A stretch of 64,000 nt of DNA from Kitasatospora sp. SolWspMP-SS2h (GCF_003259315.1 NZ_QLLT01000001.1:434001-498000), one strand, 5' to 3'; shown: positions 24,161-32,795, numbered from the stretch's first letter. Translations and numbers: made by a program. Notes: a model not told the origin generated them from the letters alone.

Positions 24161-25251
24161 CCGTGCACTGGTTCCTGCCGACCACCGGGGACAGCCGCGA
24201 GGTGGTCGGCGGGGGCCACGGCTCCGCCCCGGGGGCGTCCGGCGCGGACCGGCCGCCGACCCTCGGCTACCTGGGGCAGATCGCCCGGGCCGCCGAACAG
24301 CTGGGTTTCACGGGGGTGTTGACCCCGACGGGCCCGTGGTGCGAGGACGCCTGGCTGACCACGGCGATGCTGTCCGGCCTGACCGAGCGGCTGGTCTTCC
24401 TGGTGGCGTTCCGGCCGGGCCTGGTCTCGCCGACCCTGGCGGCCCAGATGGCGACGACCTACCAGAACCTGTCCGGCGGCCGGCTGGCGCTGAACGTGGT
24501 GACCGGCGGCGAGTCCCGGGAGCAGCGGGCGTACGGGGACTTCCTCGACAAGGACGGCCGGTACGCGCGGGCCGGGGAGTTCCTGTCGGTGACCGGGCGG
24601 CTGTGGCGCGGCGAGCGGGTCGACCACGAGGGCGCGCACCTGCGGGTGGCGGGCGCGGAGCTGACCCGGCTGCCCGATCCGGTGCCCCCGGTGTACTTCG
24701 GCGGTTCGTCGGCGGCGGCGGAGCAGGTCGCCGCCCGGCACGCGGACGTGTACCTCACCTGGGGGGAGCCGCCGCCGCTGGTGGCGGCGAAGGTCGAGCG
24801 GATCCGGGCACTGGCCGCCGCGCACGGGCGCCGCCCGCGGTTCGGCGTCCGGCTGCACACCATCACCCGCGACACCTCCGCCGAAGCCTGGTCCGAGGCC
24901 GACCGGCTGCTGGCCGGGATGGACCCGGACCGCATCCGCGAGACCCAACTCGCCCTGGCCCGCAGCGAGTCGGAGGGGCAGCGGCGGATGCGGGAGCTGC
25001 ACGACGGGGCGGTCGACCGGCTGGAGGTGTACCCGAACCTGTGGGCCGGTTTCGGCCTGGTGCGCGGCGGCGCGGGCACCGCGCTGGTGGGCAGCCACGC
25101 CGAGGTCGCCGACCGGATCGAGGAGTACCACCGGCTGGGCGTGGACGAGTTCATCCTGTCCGGGGTGCCCCACCTGGAGGAGGCGTACCGGGTGGGCGAG
25201 GGCCTGCTCCCGCTGCTCGCCGCCCGGGGCCTGCTCCGGCCCGACCGCTGA
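24151..25251 (+). CDS. LLM-class flavin-dependent monooxygenase, SsuD-like (2)
   Basis: A 366-residue second alkanesulfonate-monooxygenase-like protein, starting at a GTG inside the end of the flavin reductase gene. Typical features are R-A-A-E-Q-L-G-F-T-G-V-L-T-P, L-V-A-F-R-P-G-L-V-S-P-T and S-G-G-R-L-A-L-N-V-V-T-G-G, then E-Q-R-A-Y-G-D-F-L-D-K-D-G-R-Y. The last is shared with SsuD. The paralogue at 21220 lacks several of these residues, so the two probably attack different substrates. It is the last gene of the cluster; no strong hairpin terminator follows. Confidence 0.88.
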   Translation: MALTVHWFLPTTGDSREVVGGGHGSAPGASGADRPPTLGYLGQIARAAEQLGFTGVLTPTGPWCEDAWLTTAMLSGLTERLVFLVAFRPGLVSPTLAAQMATTYQNLSGGRLALNVVTGGESREQRAYGDFLDKDGRYARAGEFLSVTGRLWRGERVDHEGAHLRVAGAELTRLPDPVPPVYFGGSSAAAEQVAARHADVYLTWGEPPPLVAAKVERIRALAAAHGRRPRFGVRLHTITRDTSAEAWSEADRLLAGMDPDRIRETQLALARSESEGQRRMRELHDGAVDRLEVYPNLWAGFGLVRGGAGTALVGSHAEVADRIEEYHRLGVDEFILSGVPHLEEAYRVGEGLLPLLAARGLLRPDR

Positions 25252-25434
25252 GCGGCCTCCGGCCCGGCCCGTGCCGACCCGCACCACTCCCGTACCGTGC
25301 GGGAGCGCGGGTGGGTGGCGGGGTTGAGTACCCGGACTCAGGCCCGGCGGGGCAGCCAGCCGCCACAATGGGCGGGCCACCCGAGGGCCGAGCCGATTCC
25401 GCTTCTCCCGATCACGATCCGAGGACCGCCCCCC

Positions 25435-26088
25435 ATGCTGAGCGCCGTCGCCCGCACCGTCGTCCCGGTTCTCGGACGCTTCACCGTCACCGCGGACGAG
25501 GCGACGGTCCTGGCCCCCGGCAGCATCGTCGCGCCCAACCACTCCTCGCTGGTCGACCCGGGCGTGGTGCTCGCCGCCGTCCGCCGGCTGGGCGTCGAAC
25601 CGGTGGTGCTCGCCACCGCCGGGCTGTGGCGCGTCCCACTGCTGGGCGGCGCGCTGGTCCGCGAGGGCCACATCCCCGTCCACCGCGGCACCGAACGGGC
25701 CGCCCGGGCGCTCGGGGCCGCGGCCGACGCGCTGGCGGCCGGGCGGGTCGTCGTCCTCTACCCCGAGGGCCGCCTCCCGCGCCGGGTGGACGCGGCCGAC
25801 AGCGCGCCCGGCCCCTTCCGCACCGGCCTGGCCCGGCTCGCCGCCACCACCGGCGCCCCGGTCGTCCCGCTGGGGCAGGCGGGTGCCCGACGGATCAGCT
25901 CCGGGTCCACGGCCAAGCAGCTCGCGGGCCTGGCCACCGCCCCGCTGCGCCGCCCCGCCGTGCACGTCCACTTCGGGGCACCCCTGCTCCTGGACCCCGA
26001 CGTGGACACCGCCACCGCCCAGGCCCGCGCGGCCGTGACCGCCGCCTGGCGAACCGCCGCCGCCCACCTGGCCACCCGCCGCGCCTGA
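25435..26088 (+). CDS. 1-acyl-sn-glycerol-3-phosphate acyltransferase family protein
   Basis: A 217-residue PlsC-type acyltransferase. The catalytic N-H-S-S-L-V-D (H-x4-D) is at about residue 40, and Y-P-E-G-R-L-P-R (acyl-acceptor E-G-x-R) at about 110. It lacks a clear membrane anchor at the N-terminus. It would move an acyl chain to lysophosphatidate or a similar lysolipid at the membrane. GAGGA lies 7 bases before the ATG at 25435. It stands alone, 183 bases after the sulfur cluster. Confidence 0.83.
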   Translation: MLSAVARTVVPVLGRFTVTADEATVLAPGSIVAPNHSSLVDPGVVLAAVRRLGVEPVVLATAGLWRVPLLGGALVREGHIPVHRGTERAARALGAAADALAAGRVVVLYPEGRLPRRVDAADSAPGPFRTGLARLAATTGAPVVPLGQAGARRISSGSTAKQLAGLATAPLRRPAVHVHFGAPLLLDPDVDTATAQARAAVTAAWRTAAAHLATRRA

Positions 26089-26141
26089 CCGGAGCCCGCG
26101 CCGCCCGGCCCCGGCCCCGTAGGCAGCGCCTCAGCCGGGCC

Positions 26142-26189
26142 GGGCCGGTACGCGGTCGGGCCGGTGGGCGGCCGGGCCGGTAGGCGGTC
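26142..26189. repeat. Three 16-bp tandem repeats
   Basis: GGGCCGGTACGCGGTC and two variants follow each other without a gap between the acyltransferase gene and the end of the convergent membrane-protein gene. No hairpin function is obvious. Confidence 0.6.
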
Positions 26190-26196
26190 GGACGGC

Positions 26197-27189
26197 TCAG
26201 TCGCCGGGCCGGTCCCAGTAGCCGGGGTCGATCGGTCGGCGTTCCTGGAGGTCCCGGCGGACGGCGAGGGCCAGGCGGAAGGTGTCCGCGCGGTTGATCC
26301 GGGCTCCGATCACGGCACCCACCAGCAGCGGGGTGAGGGTCGGGAGCTTGCGCAGCCCCGCCCGGGTCAGCCGCTTGCTGACCTGCCGCCGCAGGCCCGC
26401 GCCCTTGCTCAGCACCACCAGCGTGCCCGGGCGGGTCAGGTCGAGGCCCCGGCCCTCGCTCCAGGCGGCCAGGTAGGACTGCGAGCGCTGCCGGATCGAG
26501 CCCGTCGGGGCCTGGCCGTAGATGGTGTACAGCTCGGCGATCAGCTTGAGTTCGATCGCGGCGATGGCGAGCAGTTCGGCGCCCATCTCCACCGCCAGGG
26601 CCGGTGGCACCGGCAGCATCGCCACCGCGCCGGTGCTCGCGCCGACCGCCGCCGACGCCTTCACCGCGCCGGAGACGATCAGGTCGGCCAGTTCGTCGGG
26701 GGTCCGGGCGCCGGGGTGCTGGTCGCGCAGCGTGGCCAGGTCGCGCACCGGGATGCGCGGGGCCGCGTCGAGCAGGCGGTCCGCCAGGACCCCGGCCCCG
26801 CTGCGGGCCCCCGTCCCGAGGCGGCGACCGCCGCGCAGCAGGCCGCCGCCCAGCCGGGTGGCCAGCCCGGTGCCGCCCGGTCGGGTGCTGTCCGGCCCGG
26901 CGATGTCCGGCTGGGCGCTGTCCGGGTCCGGCCGGTGGCCGCCCAGCCGGGCCACGAGTGCGGACATCCGGCGCTTCCGCTCGCCCGGAGGAACGGGGTC
27001 CTCCCGGACGGGACCCTCCCAGACCTCCGCCTCCGCGGCGATGCGGGCCAGCTCTTCCGCGGCCAGCTCCTCCGCGGTCGGGTGTCCCGTGGTCGGCTCC
27101 TCAGCGGCCGGGTCCTCCGTGGTCGGGTCGTTCGGCCGCACCTCGCCGTCGGGGTGCTCCGACGGATTCGGCTCACGGATCGGTTCCAT
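26197..27189 (-). CDS. Conserved hypothetical protein, EcsC-like hydrophobic core
   Basis: A 330-residue protein of unknown function. The first 130 residues are acidic then Gly/Arg-rich and look disordered. The rest is helical with a hydrophobic stretch at about 190-235 (V-G-A-S-T-G-A-V-A-M-L-P-V-P-P-A-L, then A-A-I-E-L-K-L-I-A-E-L-Y). It is reminiscent of EcsC-family proteins but too weak for a firm name. It ends at a convergent repeat block and stands upstream of nothing in its own direction for 100 bases. Confidence 0.6.
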   Translation of the reverse strand: MEPIREPNPSEHPDGEVRPNDPTTEDPAAEEPTTGHPTAEELAAEELARIAAEAEVWEGPVREDPVPPGERKRRMSALVARLGGHRPDPDSAQPDIAGPDSTRPGGTGLATRLGGGLLRGGRRLGTGARSGAGVLADRLLDAAPRIPVRDLATLRDQHPGARTPDELADLIVSGAVKASAAVGASTGAVAMLPVPPALAVEMGAELLAIAAIELKLIAELYTIYGQAPTGSIRQRSQSYLAAWSEGRGLDLTRPGTLVVLSKGAGLRRQVSKRLTRAGLRKLPTLTPLLVGAVIGARINRADTFRLALAVRRDLQERRPIDPGYWDRPGD

Positions 27190-27340
27190 GGGTTCCCTCT
27201 CCTCCCACCGCCCGGTCGGCGGACCGGTGCGCGTCCTGCGCGGACTGGGGCCGGGTGGCCCCGGCAGGGCGGATACCCGTTCTGCCGGTCCGCAAGAACC
27301 CCACCGGGCAGGAAGGACGAAAAAGGGGGGCGCGGTCCCG

Positions 27341-28066
27341 TCAGGGGGTGCGCGGCGGCGGCCCGGACGGCGCGTCCGGGCCGAGGGCGGCGTCGACCGC
27401 GGCCCGGGCGTGCAGGGCGGTGGTCGGGAAGAGCGGCACCGGGCTGTCGGCCGCCCCGACCAGCAGCTCGATCTCGGTGCAGCCCAGGACGACGCCCTGC
27501 GCGCCCCGGGAGACCAGCTCGGCGATCACCTCCCGGTAGGCGGCCCGGGACTCCTCCCGGACGACGCCCAGGCACAGCTCCTCATAGATCACCCGGTGCA
27601 CGACGGCCCGGCCCGGCGCGTCCGGGACCAGCACCTCGAGTCCGTGCCCGGCCAGCCGGCCGCGGTAGAAGTCCTGCTCCATGGTGAACGCGGTGCCGAG
27701 CAGCCCGACCCGGTCCAGCCCGGCCGCCCGGACCGCCGCGGCGGTGGTGTCGGCGAGGTGCAGCAGCGGTATGTCGACCGCGGCGGCCACCTGGTCGGCG
27801 ACCTTGTGCATGGTGTTGGTGCAGATCAGCAGCAGGTCGGCCCCGGCCGCCGCCAGCGATTTCGCCGCCCGGGCCAGCACCTCCCCGGCCTCGGTCCAGC
27901 GGCCCGCCGTCTGCAGCTCCTCGATCTCGGCGAAGTCCACCGAGTGCAGCACGCACTTCGCCGAGTGCAGCCCGCCGAGCCGCTCGCGCGTCAACTCGTT
28001 GAGCAGCCGGTAGTACTGGGCGGTGGACTCCCAGCTCATGCCGCCGATCAGGCCGATGGTCTTCAT
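27341..28066 (-). CDS. Aspartate/glutamate racemase family protein (YgeA type)
   Basis: A 241-residue amino-acid racemase. The start M-K-T-I-G-L-I-G-G-M-S-W-E-S-T is the classic N-terminus of this group. The two catalytic cysteines are in I-C-T-N-T-M-H (about residue 83) and L-G-C-T-E-I-E (about 195). Such enzymes interconvert L- and D-amino acids without PLP. Start ATG 28066. A 151-base gap separates it from the next gene on the same strand. Substrate is not predictable from sequence. Confidence 0.88.
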   Translation of the reverse strand: MKTIGLIGGMSWESTAQYYRLLNELTRERLGGLHSAKCVLHSVDFAEIEELQTAGRWTEAGEVLARAAKSLAAAGADLLLICTNTMHKVADQVAAAVDIPLLHLADTTAAAVRAAGLDRVGLLGTAFTMEQDFYRGRLAGHGLEVLVPDAPGRAVVHRVIYEELCLGVVREESRAAYREVIAELVSRGAQGVVLGCTEIELLVGAADSPVPLFPTTALHARAAVDAALGPDAPSGPPPRTP

Positions 28067-28154
28067 CGCGCCAGTCTGCCATCCCGCCCCGGCGGCCCGA
28101 TCCCGGGCCCGATCTACACCCGGGGCCGACCGGCGCCCGGGGCGGGCCCCGGGG

Positions 28155-28820
28155 TCACTCGCCCTGGCCGGCGCTTCCCACCGGGCCGACCTTCACCGGG
28201 GTCCCGCTGCCGTCCGTGACGGGCAGCGAGGCGGCGCCCGGCCAGGGCAGGGTGACCGACTGGGTCTCGTCCGGCGGGGTCACCACCAGGCCGGTGATCC
28301 GGATGCCGGAGCCGCCCGAGGTGTTGGCCGGGTAACCGATGCCGAAGTAGGTCGACTTGCCGCTCTTCAGGACGCCCGCGACGACCGGTTCGCCGGACCG
28401 CTCGGCGGACAGCGGGCCCGCCGAGGTCTGGAGGTCGACGCCCGCGTACCCGGAGATCGCGCAGTCCTTGCCGCTGCGGTTCTTCAGCTCGACCACGACG
28501 GTGCGGGTGGCGTCGCCGGTGACGGTGCGGTCGGCGGCGGTGACGGTCAGGTCCGCCGTCCGGCACTTGGCCGCCTTCCCGGCCGCGTCGGAGCCGGTCG
28601 GTGCCGCGCTGGTCGGCGTGGCGCTCTTCCCCGCGCCGCCCGGAGTCTGGCCGCCGCCGGTGGAGGCCGTAGGAGACCCGGTGGACGCGGCGGACCCGGT
28701 CGGCGTCGCGGCCCCGGTCGGGGCGCCCTGCGCCGTGTCGGTCCCGTCGTCCTGGCAGGCGGTGAGCGAGAGGGCGGCGGCGACGGCCAGGGCGGCGAAG
28801 ACGGACGTGCGGGCGCGCAT
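28155..28820 (-). CDS. DUF4232 lipoprotein
   Basis: A 221-residue exported lipoprotein with lipobox L-T-A-C (Cys22), a Thr/Ser/Gly/Pro-rich linker to about residue 83 and one DUF4232 domain. The domain has the pair C-R-T-A-D-L and K-D-C-A-I-S-G-Y-A-G-V as putative disulfide and ends in L-P-W-P-G. The family is common in streptomycetes and has no assigned role. The start at 28820 follows GAGGAGA; just beyond are three 9-bp repeats. Confidence 0.8.
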   Translation of the reverse strand: MRARTSVFAALAVAAALSLTACQDDGTDTAQGAPTGAATPTGSAASTGSPTASTGGGQTPGGAGKSATPTSAAPTGSDAAGKAAKCRTADLTVTAADRTVTGDATRTVVVELKNRSGKDCAISGYAGVDLQTSAGPLSAERSGEPVVAGVLKSGKSTYFGIGYPANTSGGSGIRITGLVVTPPDETQSVTLPWPGAASLPVTDGSGTPVKVGPVGSAGQGE

Positions 28821-28843
28821 GGTGTTCTCCTCGAGTGCGGGAA

Positions 28844-28870
28844 GTACGGGACGTACGGGACGTACGGGAC
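28844..28870. repeat. Three perfect 9-bp direct repeats
   Basis: GTACGGGAC occurs three times in immediate succession, 24 bases upstream of the DUF4232 lipoprotein start codon, that is in its leader or promoter. It could be a binding array or slippage. On the minus strand it reads GTCCCGTAC. Confidence 0.7.
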
Positions 28871-29161
28871 GGTGGTGCCGCCCGTTCGGTGCGAGCGTGT
28901 TTCCGAAGAGCAGGACTGCCGGACCGGCCGAACCGTTGCGTCCGGTCCGCCCCCAGGACAGTGCTGTGACAGTGCGGCCGGGAGCGGCCCGCCCCTGCGC
29001 ACCGGCCGCTGCCCCCGACCAGCCCTGACACCGTCTCACCCGGCTCCGGAACAGCACCGCCGCCGTGGCTGCCCGCCGGGACACACCCGTGACCCGGACG
29101 GCCTTGACCACGGCCGCGGTCCTTCCTCCGCGGTCCTGCCCTCCCGCCGGCCGGCCTCGGA
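28871..29161. other. Intergenic region, no gene supported
   Basis: Nearly 300 bases between the lipoprotein start and the end of the ATPase gene upstream on the same strand. It contains a moderately AT-richer patch around 28885-28950 where the lipoprotein promoter should lie. Frames crossing it are unconvincing. Confidence 0.4.
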
Positions 29162-29602
29162 TCAATCGCCTTGGTGTTCGGTGCAGTTGGTCGGGTGGAA
29201 GGAGGCGATGACGGTCTTCCCCCGCCCGTCGGGCCGGGCCTGCCAGTCGTCGGCGAGGCTGTCCACCAGCGCCATCCCGCGGCCGGAGGTGGCCTCGGAC
29301 CCGGCCTCGCGCGGGCGCGGCATCCTCGGCGAGTCGTCGTGCACGCTGACGTACAGGCAGGAACCGTCCCAGGTGAGGACGAGGTTGGCGTCGCTGCGGG
29401 CGTGCAGGTGGGCGTTGGTGATGAGTTCGGAGATGGTGAGGATGACCGCGTCGGCGGTCTCGGGTGCGCGGGCCGTCCAGCCGAGTTCTTCGAGGTGTCG
29501 GCGGGCCCAGGAGCGCCCGGTCCGTACACCGCTGGACACGGGCAGCGTCCGCGCCCAGCCCACGGCCCGCAGTGCGGGGTCGTGTCCTTCCATGGTCTCC
29601 AT
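29162..29602 (-). CDS. ATP-binding protein, anti-sigma-factor kinase-like (HATPase_c)
   Basis: A 146-residue GHKL ATPase of the SpoIIAB/RsbW-like group so abundant in Streptomyces. The N-box is I-S-E-L-I-T-N-A-H-L-H-A (about 57-68) and the G-boxes are V-H-D-D-S-P-R-M-P and G-R-G-M-A-L-V-D-S-L-A-D-D-W. Such proteins bind sigma factors and phosphorylate STAS antagonists. Start is ATG 29602, or ATG 29593, which is better spaced from GGAG. No partner gene adjoins. Confidence 0.82.
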   Translation of the reverse strand: METMEGHDPALRAVGWARTLPVSSGVRTGRSWARRHLEELGWTARAPETADAVILTISELITNAHLHARSDANLVLTWDGSCLYVSVHDDSPRMPRPREAGSEATSGRGMALVDSLADDWQARPDGRGKTVIASFHPTNCTEHQGD

Positions 29603-29784
29603 CCCTTTCGTCTACGGGCTCGTTCCGGGCACGGCTCGGACGCGGTACGAGGAGGGCGGGTTCGCACCGGGCCGGGCCGTCTCCGCGCTGTTCTCCGCGC
29701 CGGCCCGTCCGACGGCTGCTGGAGGTCTGCCCCGTGAGCGGTGACGCACACCCCGCCGCGCCGAACCGGGTGGCGGACACGGAC

Positions 29785-29818
29785 GAGCGGGGCCCGCGCC
29801 TGCGCGCGGACCCCGCTC
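29785..29818 (-). terminator. Hairpin after the small hydrophobic-protein gene
   Basis: GAGCGGGGCCCGCGC (29785-29799) and GCGCGGACCCCGCTC (29804-29818) pair over 15 bp with one mismatch and a 4-base loop. It lies 36 bases beyond the stop at 29854, as expected for a terminator on that strand. Confidence 0.7.
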
Positions 29819-29853
29819 GATGCCGGTTCCCGGGCGTGCCCGGACCGGAGCGC

Positions 29854-30024
29854 TTACCAGCGGTACCAGCGGCGACGGCCGCCGGAGGGGTGGGCGCCGC
29901 GGGCGACGAAGCCGACCAGCCAGACCACCAGGACGATGATGGCCACCCACCAGAGGGCCTTGAGTGCGAATCCGGCACCGAACAGGAGTAGGGCCAGCAG
30001 CAGGACGAGAAGAAGGGGAACCAC
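29854..30024 (-). CDS. Small hydrophobic membrane protein
   Basis: A 56-residue protein beginning V-V-P-L-L-L-V-L-L-L-A-L-L-L-F-G and containing two closely spaced transmembrane helices (L-W-W-V-A-I-I-V-L-V-V-W-L-V-G-F) with a basic, aromatic tail (R-R-R-W-Y-R-W). Small proteins of this exact style are widespread in streptomycetes and lack a known function. GTG 30024 was chosen because GGAGG lies 6 bases upstream, giving the normal length; an upstream extension to 30084 would add basic residues. Confidence 0.78.
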   Translation of the reverse strand: MVPLLLVLLLALLLFGAGFALKALWWVAIIVLVVWLVGFVARGAHPSGGRRRWYRW

Positions 30025-30115
30025 GTGCAACCTCCGTAGTCGGTGTCGAACCGCCGTCTGCCCGTGGCCGGGGCGAACATGCATCCGGGAGAACGGGGTC
30101 GGGGCCGACGGCCCG

Positions 30116-30886
30116 TCACCGGTAGACGGTGCCGGGCCGCGCCGTGCCGGGAGCGAGCAACTGGTCGACGGTGACGAAGGTGTAGCCCTGGTCGCTGAGC
30201 GACTTGAGCACGGCGGGCAGGGCGGGGACGGTGCCCGCGTGCAGCGGGTGCAGCAGGACGATCCCGTCGCGGGCGGCGCCGTCCAGGACCCGCCGGGTGA
30301 TCAGCGCGGTGTCGTCGGTCGCGTAGTCCTGCGCAGTCACCGTCCAGAGCACCTGGGCCATGCCGAGTTCCCGCGAGATCGCCGAGACCCGGTCGTCGGT
30401 GCGGCCCTCCGGCGGGCGCATCAGGGTGGGCCGCCGGCCGGTGAGTTCCTCGATGGCGTCCGCGGTGCGGCCGAGTTCGTCCCGGACCTGCGCGTCGGAG
30501 ACCTCGGTCAGCCGGGGGTGCGTCCAGGTGTGGTCGCCGATCTCGTGCCCCTCCGCCGCGATGCGCCGCACCACGTCGGGGTGGCTGTGGAGGTCCCGCC
30601 CCTCCAGGAAGAACGTGGCCGGGGCGCGGTACTCCGCCAGCAGGTCCATGACCTTCCCGGTGGGCTCCCCGGGGCTGCCGTCGAAGGTGAGCGCGATGCA
30701 CTTCTCCCGCGCGCAGTCCGCCTGCCCCGCGACCGGCGCGCCCTTCGCCTGCTTCCGCGCCTGCCCGGGACTGACCGTGACCATGGCGAAGCTGCGGATG
30801 ACCGCCACCGTGACCAGGGCCGCGACCGCCAGCACCGCCACGCCCAGCAGCAGGTGGAACCGGGGCCGCCTCTTGACCAGTTTCAT
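30116..30886 (-). CDS. Polysaccharide deacetylase (NodB domain), degenerate motif 1
   Basis: A 256-residue membrane-anchored carbohydrate esterase family 4 protein. A single N-terminal helix (residues 12-34) anchors it outside the cell. The NodB domain has A-L-T-F-D-G-S-P-G where most members have T-F-D-D-G-P, so the metal-binding Asp is not in its usual place. Motif 2, G-H-E-I-G-D-H-T-W-T-H, is intact (two His). R-P-P-E-G replaces R-P-P-Y/F-G, and L-L-H-P replaces the common L-L-H-D. The target is probably a peptidoglycan or surface-polymer N-acetyl group, if it is active. Confidence 0.82.
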   Translation of the reverse strand: MKLVKRRPRFHLLLGVAVLAVAALVTVAVIRSFAMVTVSPGQARKQAKGAPVAGQADCAREKCIALTFDGSPGEPTGKVMDLLAEYRAPATFFLEGRDLHSHPDVVRRIAAEGHEIGDHTWTHPRLTEVSDAQVRDELGRTADAIEELTGRRPTLMRPPEGRTDDRVSAISRELGMAQVLWTVTAQDYATDDTALITRRVLDGAARDGIVLLHPLHAGTVPALPAVLKSLSDQGYTFVTVDQLLAPGTARPGTVYR

Positions 30887-31022
30887 GCCGCGAACCCTAC
30901 ATTTGTCCCTCTGTCCGATGGATCCGACGTAACGGCCGCACGCCGCAGCCGGGGCGGGGCACCGGACCGGCGGCGGACCCTCGTCCCTCGACCGTCACCC
31001 CTCCCCCCTCACCCCTCGACCG

Positions 31023-31678
31023 TCAGTCGAAGTACACGACGAGCCGGACGCCGTGGTCGCCGAACCGGCCGGCCAGTGCGGCCATGACGGCGAACACGTG
31101 CTCCCAGCCGGTGCCCGGCCCGACGGCGTCCCCGAGGGTGAACGGGCGGTACGTGACCCGCGTGGCGCCCACCGACCGTTCACCGAACGGCAGTTCGGCG
31201 GGGATCCAGCCGCCGACCCCGGGGCCCATCCGCCGCACCAGCACCGCCGAGCCCCACCGCTCGCCGACCCAGAACCGCCGCTGCGCGTACCCGCCCCGCA
31301 CCTGCCCGCCCTCACCGGTCGGCTCGCGCAGCAGGACCACGCCGCGCAGACCCGCGGGCGAGGCCGCCAGGTCGGCCCGCGCCAGCTCCGCCCAGCTCAC
31401 CGACGTCGGGCTGGGCACCGCCGCGTCCAGGCGGCGCGCCTCCTCGAACTCCGTCCGCACCGCCGCCGAGGCGTCCCCCGGCAGTCCGCGGCGCGCGGCG
31501 AGCGGCTCCCGCCCCAGGTCGTTGCGCACCCCGAACAGCGGGGCGAACACCGGGTAGTCGCCGAACTCCCCGTACAGCGGGCACAGTCCATGCAGCGCTG
31601 CCACGGTTCCCACTCGCACCAGTCCTCGTCGGCGTGCGGATCCCGGATCTCGATGCAGCCGTACACGTCGGTGCCCAC
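31023..31678 (-). pseudogene. Frameshifted conserved hypothetical gene
   Basis: Two frames together form one protein. The first part starts G-T-D-V-Y-G-C-I-E-I-R-D and runs to W-Q-R-C-M-D (about 31 residues from GTG 31678). The rest, from L-C-P-L-Y-G-E-F-G-D-Y to the TGA at 31023, is in the next frame. A 1-base deletion near 31585 (GAC-TG where GAC-CTG is expected) would explain the break. The joined product of about 217 residues resembles streptomycete proteins that begin with G-T-D and a W-E-x-W motif; function unknown. It is either a real inactivation or a sequencing error. The start is duplicated (two copies of ACGTCGGTGCCC at 31666-31693), so it is uncertain. Confidence 0.6.
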
Positions 31679-31832
31679 GCACGTCGGTGCCCGCGACCGC
31701 GAGGCTAGGCCGCGCCCCGACGCGACGGCCGGCCCATTCCGCCGCGCCGTCCCACGGGCGGACGCGCTGTGCCGCGCACCCGCCTGGCGCACGCCGACGA
31801 GGACATCGACGCGCAGCGGTCCCGGGCACCGC

Positions 31833-32795
31833 TCACCCGGCGGTCCGCCGCGCACGGTCGCGTCGGCCCGGGTCTTTGGCCGCGTCCGATTGGTCGGCGA
31901 GCAAGTGCTTTCGCAGGAAGGCGAGTTGGGCGGTGACGGCCGGTTCGTGGGCTTCCAGGAACGGGGCGTAGTGGCGGCCGGGCAGGCGGAGTGTCTCGGC
32001 GCGCGGGGCGGTCGCGGCGGCGCGCAGGGCGGGTCCGGGCAGGGCGCTGCGGTCGTCGTCGCAGACGACCACCAGGAACGGGCAGTGGATGCGGGCGGCG
32101 TGGCGGCCGGGGCGGTAGGTGCCGAACTGGAGGGCGATCCGGGCCGCGACGGTCCGGTCCCAGTCGGTGTGGCGGCGGTCGGGGTCGAGGGCGCGGTCGC
32201 CGTCCGTCGCGTCGGCGGTGGTGAGCGAGGCGACGGTGCCGCGCGGTCCGGCGGTCGGGACCAGCAGCGGCGGGCGGCCGGCGAGGCCGCCGAGCAGGTC
32301 GGCGGCGGCCCGGCCGAACAGGCGCAGCGCCGCGCGGGGGGTCATCGAGCGCAGCGCGTGCGGGGTGATGGCGGGGGCGTCGGCGAGCGGGGTCTGGGCG
32401 ATGGCGGCGGCCAGCCGCGGGTGGTCGGCGGCGACCCGCAGGACGTGGCCGCCGGCGAGCGAGAAGCCCCAGACGGCGATCCGGACGGGGTCGACCTCGG
32501 GCAGGCCGGCCGCGAAGTCGACGGCGGCGCGGTAGTCGGCGATCTGCTCGTCGAAGCGGACGACCTGGCGCGGGGTGCCCCCGCTGCCGCCGAAGTGCCG
32601 GAAGTCGAGGGCGAGGACGCTGAACCCGGCCCGGTGGAAGCGGGCGGCGAACCGGTCGGTGGCCGGTCCCCTGGTCACCGAGGTCCCGCCGGCCATGACC
32701 ACGCAGCCGCCGTTGGACCCCGGGTAGTGCCAGGCGGCGCACGTGGTGGTGCCGCTGGCGAAGCGTACTTCGGTGCGTGGCCGGATCTCGGGCAC
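31833..32795 (-). CDS. Alpha/beta-hydrolase (dienelactone-hydrolase/peptidase-like)
   Basis: A 320-residue cytoplasmic hydrolase. The nucleophile elbow is W-G-F-S-L-A-G-G (Ser at about 119) and the C-terminal His lies in L-P-G-R-H-Y-A-P-F; a D-D-D-R segment near residue 255 probably supplies the acid. The N-terminal strand M-A-G-G-T-S-V-T-R-G (oxyanion region) fits S9/DLH-like hydrolases. GTG 32795 follows GGAGG at 5 bases. It is divergent from a double-domain Lrp-type regulator and is probably its target. The C-terminal tail is basic. Confidence 0.82.
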   Translation of the reverse strand: MPEIRPRTEVRFASGTTTCAAWHYPGSNGGCVVMAGGTSVTRGPATDRFAARFHRAGFSVLALDFRHFGGSGGTPRQVVRFDEQIADYRAAVDFAAGLPEVDPVRIAVWGFSLAGGHVLRVAADHPRLAAAIAQTPLADAPAITPHALRSMTPRAALRLFGRAAADLLGGLAGRPPLLVPTAGPRGTVASLTTADATDGDRALDPDRRHTDWDRTVAARIALQFGTYRPGRHAARIHCPFLVVVCDDDRSALPGPALRAAATAPRAETLRLPGRHYAPFLEAHEPAVTAQLAFLRKHLLADQSDAAKDPGRRDRARRTAG

